From assembly GCF_039543505.1 (NCBI RefSeq), contig NZ_BAABJW010000002.1:372001-436000 (forward strand): a DNA stretch of 64,000 nucleotides, given 5' to 3'. Origin of the DNA: Litoribaculum gwangyangense (GTDB lineage: Bacteria; Bacteroidota; Bacteroidia; Flavobacteriales; Flavobacteriaceae). Numbering within the stretch: position 1 is the first letter of the stretch; every line of letters starts with the position of its first letter. Made by a program: the position numbers and the translations under genes. Positions 49,250 to 58,500 of this stretch are shown piece after piece. The notes below the pieces were generated by a model. That model worked only from the letters and a program-made list of their open reading frames with translations, had not been told where the DNA came from and ran no database searches.

Positions 49250-50875
49250 TTAAGCTATTACAGCATACATTTTTTCGCGCAATTCTTTAATTTTTTTATC
49301 CTGCATATATTCATCAAACGTCGTATAACGGTCTATTACGCCGTTTGGTGTTAGCTCCACTACTCTATTAGCTACGGTTTGCGCAAACTCATGATCGTGA
49401 GTAGTGAATAATATGGTACCTTTAAAGTTTTTAAGCGAATTATTAAACGCCGTAATACTTTCTAAATCTAAGTGATTTGTAGGTTCATCTAGCATTAATA
49501 CATTAGCTCTTACCATCATCATTCTACTTAACATACAGCGTACTTTTTCTCCACCAGAAAGCACATTCGATTTTTTAAGAGCTTCTTCCCCACTAAAAAT
49601 CATTTTACCTAAGAAACCGCGAATATAAACTTCTTCTCGTTCTTCTTCGGTAGTAGCCCATTGACGTAACCAATCAACTAAACTCAAGTTGTTTTGAAAA
49701 AACGCACTGTTATCTAGTGGCAAATACGATTGCGTGGTGGTAACACCCCAAGCAAACTTTCCAGAATCCGCTTTTTCATTGTTATTGATTATTTGATAAA
49801 AGGCTGTGGTTGCTCTGGAATCTCTTGAAAACACAACGACTTTATCACCTTTAGCTAAATTTAAATCAATATCCTTAAACAATACTTCTCCATCCAAAGA
49901 CGCTGATAAACCTTCAATGTTAAGTATTTGATCACCTGCTTCACGTTCACGTTCAAAAATAATAGCAGGATAACGGCGTGATGTTGGTCTGATGTCTTCA
50001 ATATTAAGTTTTTCAATCATTTTCTTTCTACTAGTTGCCTGTTTACTTTTAGCAACATTGGCAGAAAAACGACGAATAAATTCTTCTAATTCCTTTTTCT
50101 TTTCCTCAGCTTTTTTGTTTTGTTGAGCACGTTGACGCGCTGCTAATTGAGACGATTCATACCAAAAAGTATAGTTACCGGAATAGTGGTTTATTTTTCC
50201 AAAATCTATATCGGAAATATGGGTGCATACCGCATCTAGAAAATGACGGTCGTGCGAAACCACGATGACACAATTCTCATAATTAGCCAGGAAATTCTCC
50301 AACCACGATATGGTTTCATAATCCAAATCGTTAGTAGGCTCATCCATAATTAAAACATCAGGATTTCCAAAAAGAGCTTGTGCTAATAATACGCGTACTT
50401 TTTGTTTACCATCCAAGTCTGCCATTAAGGTATAATGATGTTCTTCTTTGATACCTAAATTAGACAACATGGCTGCGGCATCACTATCGGCATTCCAGCC
50501 ATTCATTTCTTCAAATTCTACTTGTAATTCCCCTATTCTATCGGCATTTTCATCAGAATAATCAGCATAAAGGGCATCCATTTCTGTTTTAATCTTGTAT
50601 AGGGGTTTATTTCCCATCAAAACAGTTTCCAATACCGTATGTTCATCATATAAATTATGGTTTTGCTCCAAAACTGACATGCGTTTACCAACTTCTAAGT
50701 GAACCTGACCAGATGTGGGTTCTTGTTTACCAGAAATGATTTTTAAAAAGGTTGACTTTCCAGAACCATTCGCCCCTATAATACCATAACAATTGCCAGT
50801 ATTAAAAGTGGTATTTACCTCATCAAACAATATACGTTTGCCAAATTGAACAGAAAGATTAGATACTGATAGCAT
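49250..50875 (-). CDS. ABC-F family ATPase (YbiT-like) with one degenerate composite site
   Basis: A 541-aa cytoplasmic protein of two fused ABC domains without membrane segments. ABC-F proteins act on the ribosome. NBD1 has an intact Walker A (GANGSGKST, 34-42) and Walker B (VLIMDE, 174-179), but its signature reads DLDGKQ (153-158) in place of LSGGQ. NBD2 has an intact signature LSGGE (439-443) and Walker B (459-464), but its Walker A is FSRDSRATTA (349-358), with the lysine replaced by threonine. In the head-to-tail sandwich one site is complete and the other is doubly degenerate. A charged linker (about 245-290) joins the domains. The ATG at 50875 is chosen because the longer start (50893) overlaps the -7 box. 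Confidence 0.92.
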   Translation of the reverse strand: MLSVSNLSVQFGKRILFDEVNTTFNTGNCYGIIGANGSGKSTFLKIISGKQEPTSGQVHLEVGKRMSVLEQNHNLYDEHTVLETVLMGNKPLYKIKTEMDALYADYSDENADRIGELQVEFEEMNGWNADSDAAAMLSNLGIKEEHHYTLMADLDGKQKVRVLLAQALFGNPDVLIMDEPTNDLDYETISWLENFLANYENCVIVVSHDRHFLDAVCTHISDIDFGKINHYSGNYTFWYESSQLAARQRAQQNKKAEEKKKELEEFIRRFSANVAKSKQATSRKKMIEKLNIEDIRPTSRRYPAIIFEREREAGDQILNIEGLSASLDGEVLFKDIDLNLAKGDKVVVFSRDSRATTAFYQIINNNEKADSGKFAWGVTTTQSYLPLDNSAFFQNNLSLVDWLRQWATTEEEREEVYIRGFLGKMIFSGEEALKKSNVLSGGEKVRCMLSRMMMVRANVLMLDEPTNHLDLESITAFNNSLKNFKGTILFTTHDHEFAQTVANRVVELTPNGVIDRYTTFDEYMQDKKIKELREKMYAVIA

Positions 50876-50890
50876 AACTATAATTTTTTG

Positions 50891-50898
50891 CAAAAGTA
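50891..50898 (-). promoter_or_regulatory. -7 promoter element of the ABC-F gene
   Basis: TACTTTTG on the minus strand matches TAnnTTTG exactly, 15 nt upstream of the chosen start codon. Confidence 0.6.
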
Positions 50899-51076
50899 GA
50901 AAAATGAATATTAAAAAAGGAACTTATTACGTCTATTTTTAAGTATTTACGGCTTAAAAACGTCCTTTATTATTGGCTAACTTTTAACAACGCCTTAACA
51001 ACACTTTAAAAATACAAACTCTATTTTTGTTTATAAATTATCATTATTGATTTAAAACTACTCTCGGGAGATTCTT

Positions 51077-52498
51077 ATGAAGCTTTATACTTCTATTATA
51101 ATTATTATTATAACTTTTTTCGGTTGTAAAAAAGACAACCAAGATCAAGGTAAACCATATGCTTACATTGGTGGAGAAATTATTAACCCCAATACCAATT
51201 TTGTAGTTTTATCAAAGGACGAGGTTGTTTTAGACACTGTAAAACTTGATGGTCGAAATAGATTTATTTACAAAATTAATGACTTAGATGAGGGTATTTA
51301 CACCTTTAGACATGGTGGGGAATACCAAATGGTTTTATTGGAATCAAGAGACAGTATCTTGTTTAGATTAAATACGTTGGATTTTGATGAATCACTTGTC
51401 TACACCGGTGTTGGAGATAGAAAGAATAACTATTTGATAAATGACTTTTTAGAGAACGAAAAAGAAGAAAAACACGTTATTAAATTTTGTCAGTTAAACC
51501 CTGTTAGCTATGAAAAACACATAGATTCCATTAGAAATAAGAAAGTTGAAATTTTTAATGAGTTTAAAAAGAAGTATTCAACCTCTCCATTATTTGAGAA
51601 AATTGCCAAAGCTAACATAGACTATACATATTATTCTAGTAAAGAGGTTTATCCTTTTATACATTTTGGAAAAGATAAAGCAGCCATTTTAAAATCTGTT
51701 CCAGATGGTTTTTACGATTACAGAAAAGATATAAATTATAACGATACTTTTTTTAGCCAGTTTTATAACTACAATACGTTTTTAAGACACAATCTTAGTA
51801 ACATATCTCTAAAAATACATGATGACCATTCGGATAATAATGATTTTAATAGAGGTTCTATATGTTACAATTTAGATAGATTATATCTTATAGATAGCTT
51901 AGTTACTAATACATCCATTAAAGATGATTTATTACACTATTTTACGATGATGTATTTATCTAAAAACGAAAATATTGAAAGTAATGAGGCCATCTTGAAA
52001 TCTTACTTGGGTAAAAGTAAAAATGAGAAAAACAAACAAATGGTTTCTCGCTTCACAAAATCTTTAAATAGTTTAAAAGATGGTGCTACATTACCACAGG
52101 TATTTGTTGTGAATTATGAAGGAAAGGAATTTGATATTAATGCATTAATTAAAAGACCAACAGTAATTAGTTTTTGGTCTCACAAATATTATGGCCACTT
52201 CAAAGACAGCCATAATAAATTAATTGAATTGAAAGAAAAATATCCTGAAACCAATTTTATCGCTGTCAATATTAATGATTATGACTTGGATAAATCAAAA
52301 AAAATATTAGAAACCCATGGTTTTGATTTTAAAAACGAGTACTTATTCAAAAACCCTATAGAAGCTACAGAAATGCTAGCTATATATCCTATGACCAAAA
52401 CCATCATTATTGATAAAAACAAAAAAATAGTTAAAAGTAACTCAAACATATTTTCCTTAAATTTTGAAGAACAACTGCTAGGGGCAATAAACAGGTGA
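51077..52498 (+). CDS. Thioredoxin-fold lipoprotein lacking the CxxC pair
   Basis: A 473-aa lipoprotein (lipobox TFFGC, Cys17). The N-terminal part (about 28-110) is a beta-sandwich like the DUF4369 domain that precedes thioredoxin domains in Bacteroidota. A helical middle region follows. The C-terminal ~140 residues form a thioredoxin/AhpC-TSA-like domain (LPQVFVVNYEGKEFDINALI, PTVISFWSHKYYG, then YPMTKTIIIDKNKKI). The active-site position reads SHKYYG instead of CxxC, so it is not a dithiol oxidoreductase. A GGGAG sequence 8 nt upstream of the start resembles a Shine-Dalgarno site, unusual here. Confidence 0.72.
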   Translation: MKLYTSIIIIIITFFGCKKDNQDQGKPYAYIGGEIINPNTNFVVLSKDEVVLDTVKLDGRNRFIYKINDLDEGIYTFRHGGEYQMVLLESRDSILFRLNTLDFDESLVYTGVGDRKNNYLINDFLENEKEEKHVIKFCQLNPVSYEKHIDSIRNKKVEIFNEFKKKYSTSPLFEKIAKANIDYTYYSSKEVYPFIHFGKDKAAILKSVPDGFYDYRKDINYNDTFFSQFYNYNTFLRHNLSNISLKIHDDHSDNNDFNRGSICYNLDRLYLIDSLVTNTSIKDDLLHYFTMMYLSKNENIESNEAILKSYLGKSKNEKNKQMVSRFTKSLNSLKDGATLPQVFVVNYEGKEFDINALIKRPTVISFWSHKYYGHFKDSHNKLIELKEKYPETNFIAVNINDYDLDKSKKILETHGFDFKNEYLFKNPIEATEMLAIYPMTKTIIIDKNKKIVKSNSNIFSLNFEEQLLGAINR

Positions 52499-52501
52499 TT
52501 T

Positions 52502-53305
52502 TTATAGTTTGTAATGTTTTATTAAAAGTTGTTCATAAACTTTACTTGGTAGTATTTGCTTTAAAATAATAGAAAATTTTTGCATAAACTCACCTACTTT
52601 ATAATGAACTTTTGGATTCGGTTTTTTTATAATTTTATAGATAGCTTCAGCCATAATATTGGGATTACTACCATTATCAACATGCGTATTCATCAAATCT
52701 AAAGTTTCACTATAAGGTTTTTTATATGGTGAATTTTCAAGCAATGGAGCATGATAGCGCCCTGCTGCTATATTGGTGGCAAAATCACCAGGAGCTACAT
52801 TCGTCATTTTTATATTGAAATCCTTTAATTCTATTCTAAATGCTTCCGTTAAAAGTTCTAAAGCACCTTTACTTGCACTATAAATTCCACGGTAGGGTAA
52901 CCCCATGTAACCAGCAATAGATGTGATGTTTATAATTAATCCCGATTGTTGTTTACGCATTTGAGGTAAAACGGCTTTTATAACATTAATGGGGCCAAAA
53001 AAGTTAGTCTCAAAATTATTTTTAATTTCCAATTCGGGTATTTCTTCTATAGGCCCAGTTATACCAGCTCCAGCATTATTTATTAAAACATCTAAGCGAT
53101 TTTCAATTTTGATAACTTCAAAAACCGCTTGGTTGATAGTGTCATTCTTTTTGACATCTAAAGTCAACAATGGAAATTTGCTGTCCTTATAATTTTGCGG
53201 ATTTCTACTAGTACCATAAACACTGAATCCCTTGGCGGTTAAAAACTCACCAATAGATTTTCCAATACCCGACGATGCACCTGTTATTAAAACAACTTTA
53301 GACAT
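52502..53305 (-). CDS. SDR family oxidoreductase
   Basis: A 267-aa classical short-chain dehydrogenase/reductase. The cofactor motif TGxxxGIG is TGASSGIG near the N-terminus. NNAGAGITGP and the catalytic Ser-Tyr-Lys set (NITSIAGYMGLPYRGIYSASKG) are complete. An N-terminal basic residue after strand 2 (TSRNPQNYK) suggests NADP(H). The substrate is unknown; the C-terminal extension with KVHYKVGEFMQKF is common in membrane-associated members. It is the only gene between the thioredoxin-fold lipoprotein (convergent) and the SRP RNA gene. Confidence 0.88.
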   Translation of the reverse strand: MSKVVLITGASSGIGKSIGEFLTAKGFSVYGTSRNPQNYKDSKFPLLTLDVKKNDTINQAVFEVIKIENRLDVLINNAGAGITGPIEEIPELEIKNNFETNFFGPINVIKAVLPQMRKQQSGLIINITSIAGYMGLPYRGIYSASKGALELLTEAFRIELKDFNIKMTNVAPGDFATNIAAGRYHAPLLENSPYKKPYSETLDLMNTHVDNGSNPNIMAEAIYKIIKKPNPKVHYKVGEFMQKFSIILKQILPSKVYEQLLIKHYKL

Positions 53306-53363
53306 TTGATGAAATTTTCACTTTAAAGATAGAAAGATTTACTAAACTATAATGCATAAAAAA

Positions 53364-53459
53364 AGGCAAGCTACCTACATCACACCGCTACGACCGCTTA
53401 CCTTTGCTTCGTTCCCGACCTGGAGGATTCAGCAGGAGCTGGTTGTGTAGGACTTGCCG
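53364..53459 (-). ncRNA. ffs: Signal recognition particle RNA, small bacterial type
   Basis: About 96 nt on the minus strand. The ends pair as GGCAAG (5') and CTTGCC (3'). The conserved SRP core is visible as CCAGGTCGGGAACGAAGCA, the Ffh-binding domain IV loop region, flanked by the pairing strands AGCTCCTGCTGAATCCT and AGGTAAGCGGTCGTAGCGG. A U tract (plus-strand A run, 53358-53364) follows the closing stem and ends transcription. A perfect TAnnTTTG element lies directly upstream. With Ffh and FtsY it delivers membrane proteins to the translocon. Exact ends are estimated from the stem and promoter. Confidence 0.93.
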
Positions 53460-53463
53460 GTTG

Positions 53464-53471
53464 CAAAGATA
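53464..53471 (-). promoter_or_regulatory. -33/-7 promoter of the SRP RNA gene
   Basis: TATCTTTG on the minus strand matches TAnnTTTG exactly. A TTG within ATTGTG lies about 20 nt further upstream. It places the RNA start at about 53459. Confidence 0.75.
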
Positions 53472-53547
53472 CAACCTTTTAAAATTTTCACAATGATTTT
53501 TTAAACTGATTTTAAATAAATATCTTGCCTTAAATTAATAAGTAACC

Positions 53548-54582
53548 ATGTATCCAAATAAATATCTAACCATCCTATTTTTAATGATTATACTTATTTC
53601 TTGTGGCTCGAATTCAGGAAATAAAAAAAATGATTTTTCTATTATTACCAATTCGGAAAAGGGTAATATCGGTGTTGACGAAACCTTAAAACTTTCCATA
53701 GAAAACAAAAAAAATCATCCTATTGATTCGGTTTTATATACTTTAAATGGACAAAAAATAAGTAATAATTATTCATTAATTAACTCAAAATTAGGCAAAC
53801 AAACTATTGAGGCTATTGTATATTTCAACAATGAGAAACAAATTGTTACAACAAATATTACCATATTAAATAATGAAATACCGAAGGTTTATACCTATAA
53901 TATCATTAATGAATATCCACATGATATCACATCCTATACACAAGGCATTGAGTTTTTGAACGATACCCTTTACGAAAGTACGGGTCAGTATAACGAATCC
54001 AAACTTAGAAAAGTTAATTATAAAACGGGTGAGGTTATAAAAAATATTGATTTAGCTAATGAGTATTTTGGTGAAGGGCTTACTATTTTAAATAATAAAG
54101 TTTACCAACTCACTTGGAAAGAAGGCACTGGATTTGTTTATGATGTCAATACCTTTGAAAAACTAAACAGTTTTAAATACGGAAATAGTAAAGAGGGCTG
54201 GGGTTTATGCAATAATGACCATACCATTTACAAAAGTGATGGCACTGAAAAAATATGGTTATTAAATCCTGAAACTTTAGTGGAAGAAGATTTTATACAG
54301 GTATATACCAATAAAGGCAAAATTGTTGGTATTAATGAAATGGAATGGATAGATGGAAATATTTATGCCAATCGTTACCAAAAAGATGGAGTTGCCATTA
54401 TTAATCCTAAAAACGGAGCTGTTATTGGTGTTATAGATTTTTCTCCTTTAAAAAAACGAGTTACCCAACATGAGGGTTTGGATGTTTTAAATGGCATTGC
54501 TTTTAACCCAACAACCAAAAGTATATTTGTTACAGGTAAGCGATGGGACAAACTTTTTGAAGTTGAAATTGTTGAGAAATAA
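53548..54582 (+). CDS. Glutaminyl-peptide cyclotransferase lipoprotein
   Basis: A 344-aa lipoprotein (lipobox LISC, Cys19). After an N-terminal beta-sandwich region (about 30-110) comes the beta-propeller of the bacterial/plant-type glutamine cyclotransferase. Typical segments are YTQGIEFLNDTLYESTGQYN, LTWKEGTGFVYDVNTF, EGWGLCNNDHTIYKSDGT and LNGIAFNPTTKSIFVTGKRWDKLFEVE. It converts N-terminal glutamine to pyroglutamate. Many T9SS cargo proteins in Bacteroidota begin with Gln after signal cleavage, and an envelope enzyme of this kind fits that use. Both adhesins here have Q near the cleavage site. Confidence 0.9.
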   Translation: MYPNKYLTILFLMIILISCGSNSGNKKNDFSIITNSEKGNIGVDETLKLSIENKKNHPIDSVLYTLNGQKISNNYSLINSKLGKQTIEAIVYFNNEKQIVTTNITILNNEIPKVYTYNIINEYPHDITSYTQGIEFLNDTLYESTGQYNESKLRKVNYKTGEVIKNIDLANEYFGEGLTILNNKVYQLTWKEGTGFVYDVNTFEKLNSFKYGNSKEGWGLCNNDHTIYKSDGTEKIWLLNPETLVEEDFIQVYTNKGKIVGINEMEWIDGNIYANRYQKDGVAIINPKNGAVIGVIDFSPLKKRVTQHEGLDVLNGIAFNPTTKSIFVTGKRWDKLFEVEIVEK

Positions 54583-54587
54583 TCAAC

Positions 54588-55571
54588 TTAATGCACGGGG
54601 CTTTGTGTACAAGGACAATTACTAATACCTTGTAAAAAATCTAATCCAATGGTAACAACGTGGGTTCCTGAATTATAGCCAGATAAATCATTCATGGTCA
54701 CTTGGTAGGCATATCCAAAATAAAAAATTGATTTTTTGAAGCCTACCATAGGCCCTAAGTTTAATGGTTTTAATAGCTGATCATTAAGAAATCGATAGGA
54801 TACACCTCCCCAAAAATAATCTTCGTTTCTATTGTATTTTCGGAACTTAAAATTCAAATCGGTACTGGAGCGCTTATCACTGGTAAACATTTGATAAAAT
54901 ATAGAAGGTTCAAATTCCAGACCACTGCTCTTTGGCCCTCTAAAGGTGTAGCCAGAATAAACCTGATAGTTTAAAAGCAAGTTAGGTTCAAAAATCCTTG
55001 AAGCGCTATCAAAATCCTTGTCAAGCATATTATTTAAATTTAAGCTTAAAAAATAACCTTTTAATCTAAATAAAGCCCCTATATCAAAATTGTGATTAGT
55101 AGTTCGTCTATCATCCGTAACAAAAGGATCGATTGTAGGATTTTCATAGGTGGTATTAAAATTATTAATATCTATTCGAAAGTTATTCATATTATAGGAA
55201 ATTCCTAAGGATAAATACATTTTGGAATAGTAATCTAAAATAAGATGGTGCGCAAATGAAAATTTAGCACCTGTTTGTATGGTATTACCATTTCTATCGT
55301 TGTAAAAAGACAACCCTATACCCGATCTATCAGCAATTCTAAAATCACCATAAAACGATTGATTATCCGGTGCCCCCTTAATACCTACCCATTGAGTTAA
55401 TCCGTTTGCCCTAAGTTTTAAATTATCGCCTATCCCTGCATATGTTGGTGACACAACAAAATTGTTATCGGCCAAATATTGTGTAAAAACCGGTAGGTTT
55501 AACTCTTGTCCGTAGTTTTTTAGCACAAGTATTAAAAACAGATATATAAATATTTTAAATTTTTTCATCAT
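54588..55571 (-). CDS. PorP/SprF family type IX secretion system outer-membrane protein, copy 2
   Basis: A 327-aa protein with a signal peptide (cleavage near KNYGQ, residues 18-22). The family opening ELNLPVFTQYLADNNFVVSPTYAGI is followed by LRANGLTQWVGIKGAPDNQSF. Alternating beta strands form a predicted outer-membrane barrel, and FGYAYQVTMNDLSGYNSGTH close to the C-terminus is typical. It lies 19 nt after the giant adhesin stop, so it is the cognate SprF of that adhesin. No OmpA partner follows, unlike the first module. Confidence 0.9.
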   Translation of the reverse strand: MMKKFKIFIYLFLILVLKNYGQELNLPVFTQYLADNNFVVSPTYAGIGDNLKLRANGLTQWVGIKGAPDNQSFYGDFRIADRSGIGLSFYNDRNGNTIQTGAKFSFAHHLILDYYSKMYLSLGISYNMNNFRIDINNFNTTYENPTIDPFVTDDRRTTNHNFDIGALFRLKGYFLSLNLNNMLDKDFDSASRIFEPNLLLNYQVYSGYTFRGPKSSGLEFEPSIFYQMFTSDKRSSTDLNFKFRKYNRNEDYFWGGVSYRFLNDQLLKPLNLGPMVGFKKSIFYFGYAYQVTMNDLSGYNSGTHVVTIGLDFLQGISNCPCTQSPVH

Positions 55572-55590
55572 TTAATTGTTTGAGGGTTTA

Positions 55591-58500
55591 CTATCTGTAA
55601 AGCGTAAAGTGTCCAACAAAATCACGTCTGTCTATATTATCGTTTAATTTAACAACATACCAATAATCACCTGTAGGTAATTCTTTGCCATTATAGGTTC
55701 CGTCCCATTTATCATCAACACCAAGAGTTGCTATTTTACGCCCATATCTATCAAAAATATCAAAGGTCATGTTTCTATATTGTGATGTACATCCGGGACC
55801 CCATTCATCCAAATTACTATCACCGTTGGGTGTAAAATAATTGGGGATACACACATCTATATATTCAAAGTATCCAGAAGCTGAAGCAAAACATCCGTAG
55901 GCATCTATTACAGTTACTGTATAATTGCCAGACTCATAGATGATAAATGTATCTTGATTTCCATAAGAAACGCCATTCAATGTGTACTCATATGGTTCAG
56001 CACCACCTGTTGTTATCGCTTTAATAACGTTCAATTCACTATCATCTAAACCAAGCTGTAGTGGTTCAAATTGTACGATGTCAAAAGGATTGGTTCTTTG
56101 AATACAACCACTAGTATGTCTTACATCCACATAGTTCCCAATGCCAGGAGGAACATCTATAAAAGTATTACTAGCTTGATATGGGCCACCGTTTAATGAA
56201 TAATCTAAATCTACTGGGTTTATAGTATTATTAACTGTAATTGTAACGGTATTTGTTGAAATGTTATTTACGCAATCGTATTCAATAACAGCTATGGGCT
56301 CAATTTTAATAAACTCTGGGAATGGAATGTTCCACTCTGTTTCACAGCCTAAGTTATCACGTACATAAACAACGTGATCTCCACCTCCCAATCCATCAAA
56401 ATCAAAAAATGTTTGGGTGGATGTACCCGTTATATACGTTCCATTTGGGTCATCAATAGCTACACTATAAGGCATTTCGCCCCCAGAAATTTCCACGCTA
56501 AAAGCACCATTATTATCACCATCACAATCTTCTGGAACGACTGAACCTGGAACTATAGTTAATGCCACAGGTATTGGATCTTCTATCAAAAAATCAAACA
56601 ATACGAAACACCCTAATTCATCTTGGGCAATAGCCTGATAATTTCCAGCGGCTAGGTTTTCGAATGTAGAAGTTTCAAAGAATTGATCCATTCGTGGTGA
56701 AATGGCATATTTTATAATACCAGTTCCTCCAGAAGCGGTAATTTCTAAGGTACCATTACTTATTCCTGGACAGGTTACATTTGTCGCTACAAAGTTAGCC
56801 GTTAAAGGTGAAGCTGGTTCTGTAATAGGAATTTGCGCAGTTGTAGTTAAACAATCACCACTATCCACTCTCACCTGATAGGTTCCAACAGGAAGATTGG
56901 TAAATACTCCTGGGCTATCTTGTGTTACTGGTGAAATAGGATTCCCAGCGGTGTCTTCTAATGTATAAATATAACTTCCTAAACCACCTTGAGCTTCAGC
57001 CACAATAACTCCTGTGGTATCACCGGCGCAATTTATAGTAGCATTAGTCACATCCAAAACAATGTCCAATGTTGGTAATGGATCTATGGTTATTTCATTA
57101 GAAACTGAAGCTATACAGCCATTGGCATCTCTTACATAGTATTGATAAGTTCCTGATGTTACAGGAAAAGTAACTGAAGAACTAAATGATCCTAAAATAG
57201 TTGAAAATGATACTGAATTACTATACTCATAAGTTCCTGTGCCTCCACTAGCAATTAAAGTTAATGAAGCATCGGTTAAACATGTTTGTGATGTTTCTTT
57301 TACTAAACTCGCTTGAACTTCGGTTGGTTCATTGATAACAATATCTGGAGAATTAAATGAACAATTATAACCATCGGTAACAACAACTTGGTAAGTACCG
57401 GCACCAAGATTATTAAATACTGGTGACAATTGAGGGCCCGATGAGCTTGATGTTGGGGAAATTGTATTAAGTGTATAACTATAATTACTTCCTTGTCCAC
57501 CAGAAACGGCACTTATCGTAATGGACGCATTAGCATCTCCAAAACAAGACAACAACGTGGTATTTGCCGCAACAGTTGCGTTGATTGGATTAGGTATTGT
57601 AAGTGTTATATTTTCTGAAGCAATACAACCATTGGCATCTCTAACATTAACCGTATAGGCACCGGCTGATAAGCCAGTAAAAGTTCCATTTGGAGAATAA
57701 GCCACTGTTGCTGCTCCCGTTAATTCATACTCATAACTTCCCCAACCACCATTGGCAATCGCAGTGATGGTTCCTGCATTATTGTCACAAGTTACATTTG
57801 AAGTTTCAGTAGTAACAAGCGTTAATGGTAAAGAAGGCGATTGAATAATTACAACTCCTGATGTAGCCGAACAAAACGGACTTGCGGTTTCATTAATCAC
57901 AACAGTATAACTATCAGCCAAAAGACCTGTAAGGGTTATTGGGTTAGTAGAAGTATTCGCTGAAACAACACCAAATACTGAGGTAGATGAACTATCAAAA
58001 ACCTCGTAAGTATAAGCACCTGAATAACCAGTAACATTCAGTTGAAAAGTTCCATCGTTATCGCCAAAACAGGTTACTGCCGTTGGTGATGATAAAGTTA
58101 CCGTTGGTAATACAGCGGGTTGTACAAACACATTTACACTTTCTGAACACAATGTTATGGCATCCGTGATAGTTATGGTATATGAACCCGATGGTACGCC
58201 AGAAAATACATTTCCAGCTAAACTTATGGATGCTGGATTAGGGCTTATAGTGTAGGTGTAAGAACCAGTTCCTCCAGAACCAGCTACAGTTATTTCTCCA
58301 TCGTCATCATTACATGTTGCTGTGGTAGTAACCGTTGGTATTAAATCTATTGGAGCAAAAATATCTACCGATACTAAATTACCACATCCATTTGCATCCT
58401 GTACTTCAACAGTGTGGGTTCCTGATGCTAAATTTGATATAGTGAATGGTGCCGTTCGCGTTTGAAAGGCGCCACCATCAATACTATAGCTATATGGCCC

